From Acanthacorydalis orientalis (Eukaryota > Arthropoda > Insecta > Megaloptera > Corydalidae), in contig CM068315.1 in NCBI GenBank assembly GCA_034766995.1, positions 45,466,162 through 45,530,161 on the forward strand: 64,000 nt of DNA, read 5' to 3'. Below, one piece after another: positions 63,302-64,000 of the stretch. Each line of letters opens with the position of its first letter. Positions within the stretch are counted from its first letter, which is position 1. A program made the position numbers and the translations under genes. Below the pieces are notes generated by a model that ran no database searches, was not told where the DNA came from, and saw nothing but the letters and a program-made list of their open reading frames with translations.

Positions 63302-64000
63302 CGTGGAAGACAATCATTTTCTTAATGAAAAGGCATTGTACTAAGATTATAATAATAGTTTACAATTTGTAAATACAAGATAAGTAATTATTTATGTACA
63401 CATTTACTAAGCGTTTATCAGTGTGTTCGTTTATAATATTTAAATGAAATTATTTGTCATTCTATAAGTTTTATGCGAAAAAATTGATATTAATACATTA
63501 AAGAATTATGATTTAATAAAAAAGTAAGTATTTATTTGAATACTTGACAAATACAATATTAATGTCCTAGATATGCGTTTAAATGCTTTTGACTTTAAAT
63601 AACAACAAAGACGTAATAAATATTGTATTTGATATGGGTATAATTTGTAAATTTTGAGAAATGACGTTCACAACATTTTCCATTTTGTAATAAATGTATT
63701 TCTATGTACTTTAAAATCTGAAAGTAAATTATCTCAGGTATAATAATTACAGCGTAATTAATAACGTACAAGGAAAATGTATAAAAAATATTTTTTCCTT
63801 AATCTCAGCATAAAGAAAACGAATCTGCGTTTTCTTAAAACTCGGTTATGACATTTTCTGAGAATATTTGTACAGCAAACAACCAAATATTATTCTAGTT
63901 TCTATGAAATATAAAAATTGATTGTTAAATTTATATTTGCAATTTTTATTTTAAATATTTAGGCACTTTTTAAAACACCCAGTTTTTTAATAATTTTATA
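63302..64000. other. AT-rich interval to window end
   Basis: No gene, array or inverted repeat recognised in the last 700 bases. Confidence 0.5.

Overview
The window looks like insect nuclear DNA: extremely AT-rich, with short GT-AG introns, conserved animal genes and decayed Tc1/mariner, piggyBac and RTE-type elements. Compact introns and low GC fit Hymenoptera, but that placement is an inference.

Positions 1-18.7 kb hold three genes. HERC1 (+ strand, 1-15730) enters from the left edge already coding. Fifteen exons could be joined in frame across fourteen GT-AG introns, giving about 4466 residues with the full domain order RLD1, SPRY, UBA-like, Cys/His cluster, WD40, RLD2, HECT. Only about 40 N-terminal residues seem to lie outside. 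PQBP1 (- strand, 16314-17105) converges on HERC1 and is a single exon. Prefoldin subunit 4 (+ strand, 17655-18707, four exons) is divergent from PQBP1, with about 550 bp between the start codons. The three act in protein ubiquitylation, pre-mRNA splicing and tubulin/actin folding. They look like housekeeping neighbours rather than a pathway cluster.

From 18.7 kb to the end there is a roughly 45-kb stretch with no convincing gene. It carries about 50 (TA)n arrays and a layered set of old transposable elements: a mariner-superfamily transposase relic (19570-20896) split by a probable tRNA-derived SINE with an imperfect target duplication; a full-length dead Tc1-like element with terminal inverted repeats (26198-27596); several short TIR elements (37952-38290, 39887-39980, 44766-45257, 55227-55750, 60752-61097); a 5'-truncated RTE-like LINE tail (55801-56056); a mariner 3' part (57373-58282); a piggyBac-like derivative between TTAA sites (62643-63301); a possible Helitron end (24324-24384); and a four-member foldback family. 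Many elements abut TA arrays on both sides.

A GC-richer island at 42930-43290 with CCAAT, CRE-like and TATA-like motifs is the best candidate regulatory element in the desert. No CRISPR array, tRNA, rRNA or viral gene was recognised. The most unusual signals are the nested SINE, the foldback family and the coupling of TA arrays with TA-targeting transposons.
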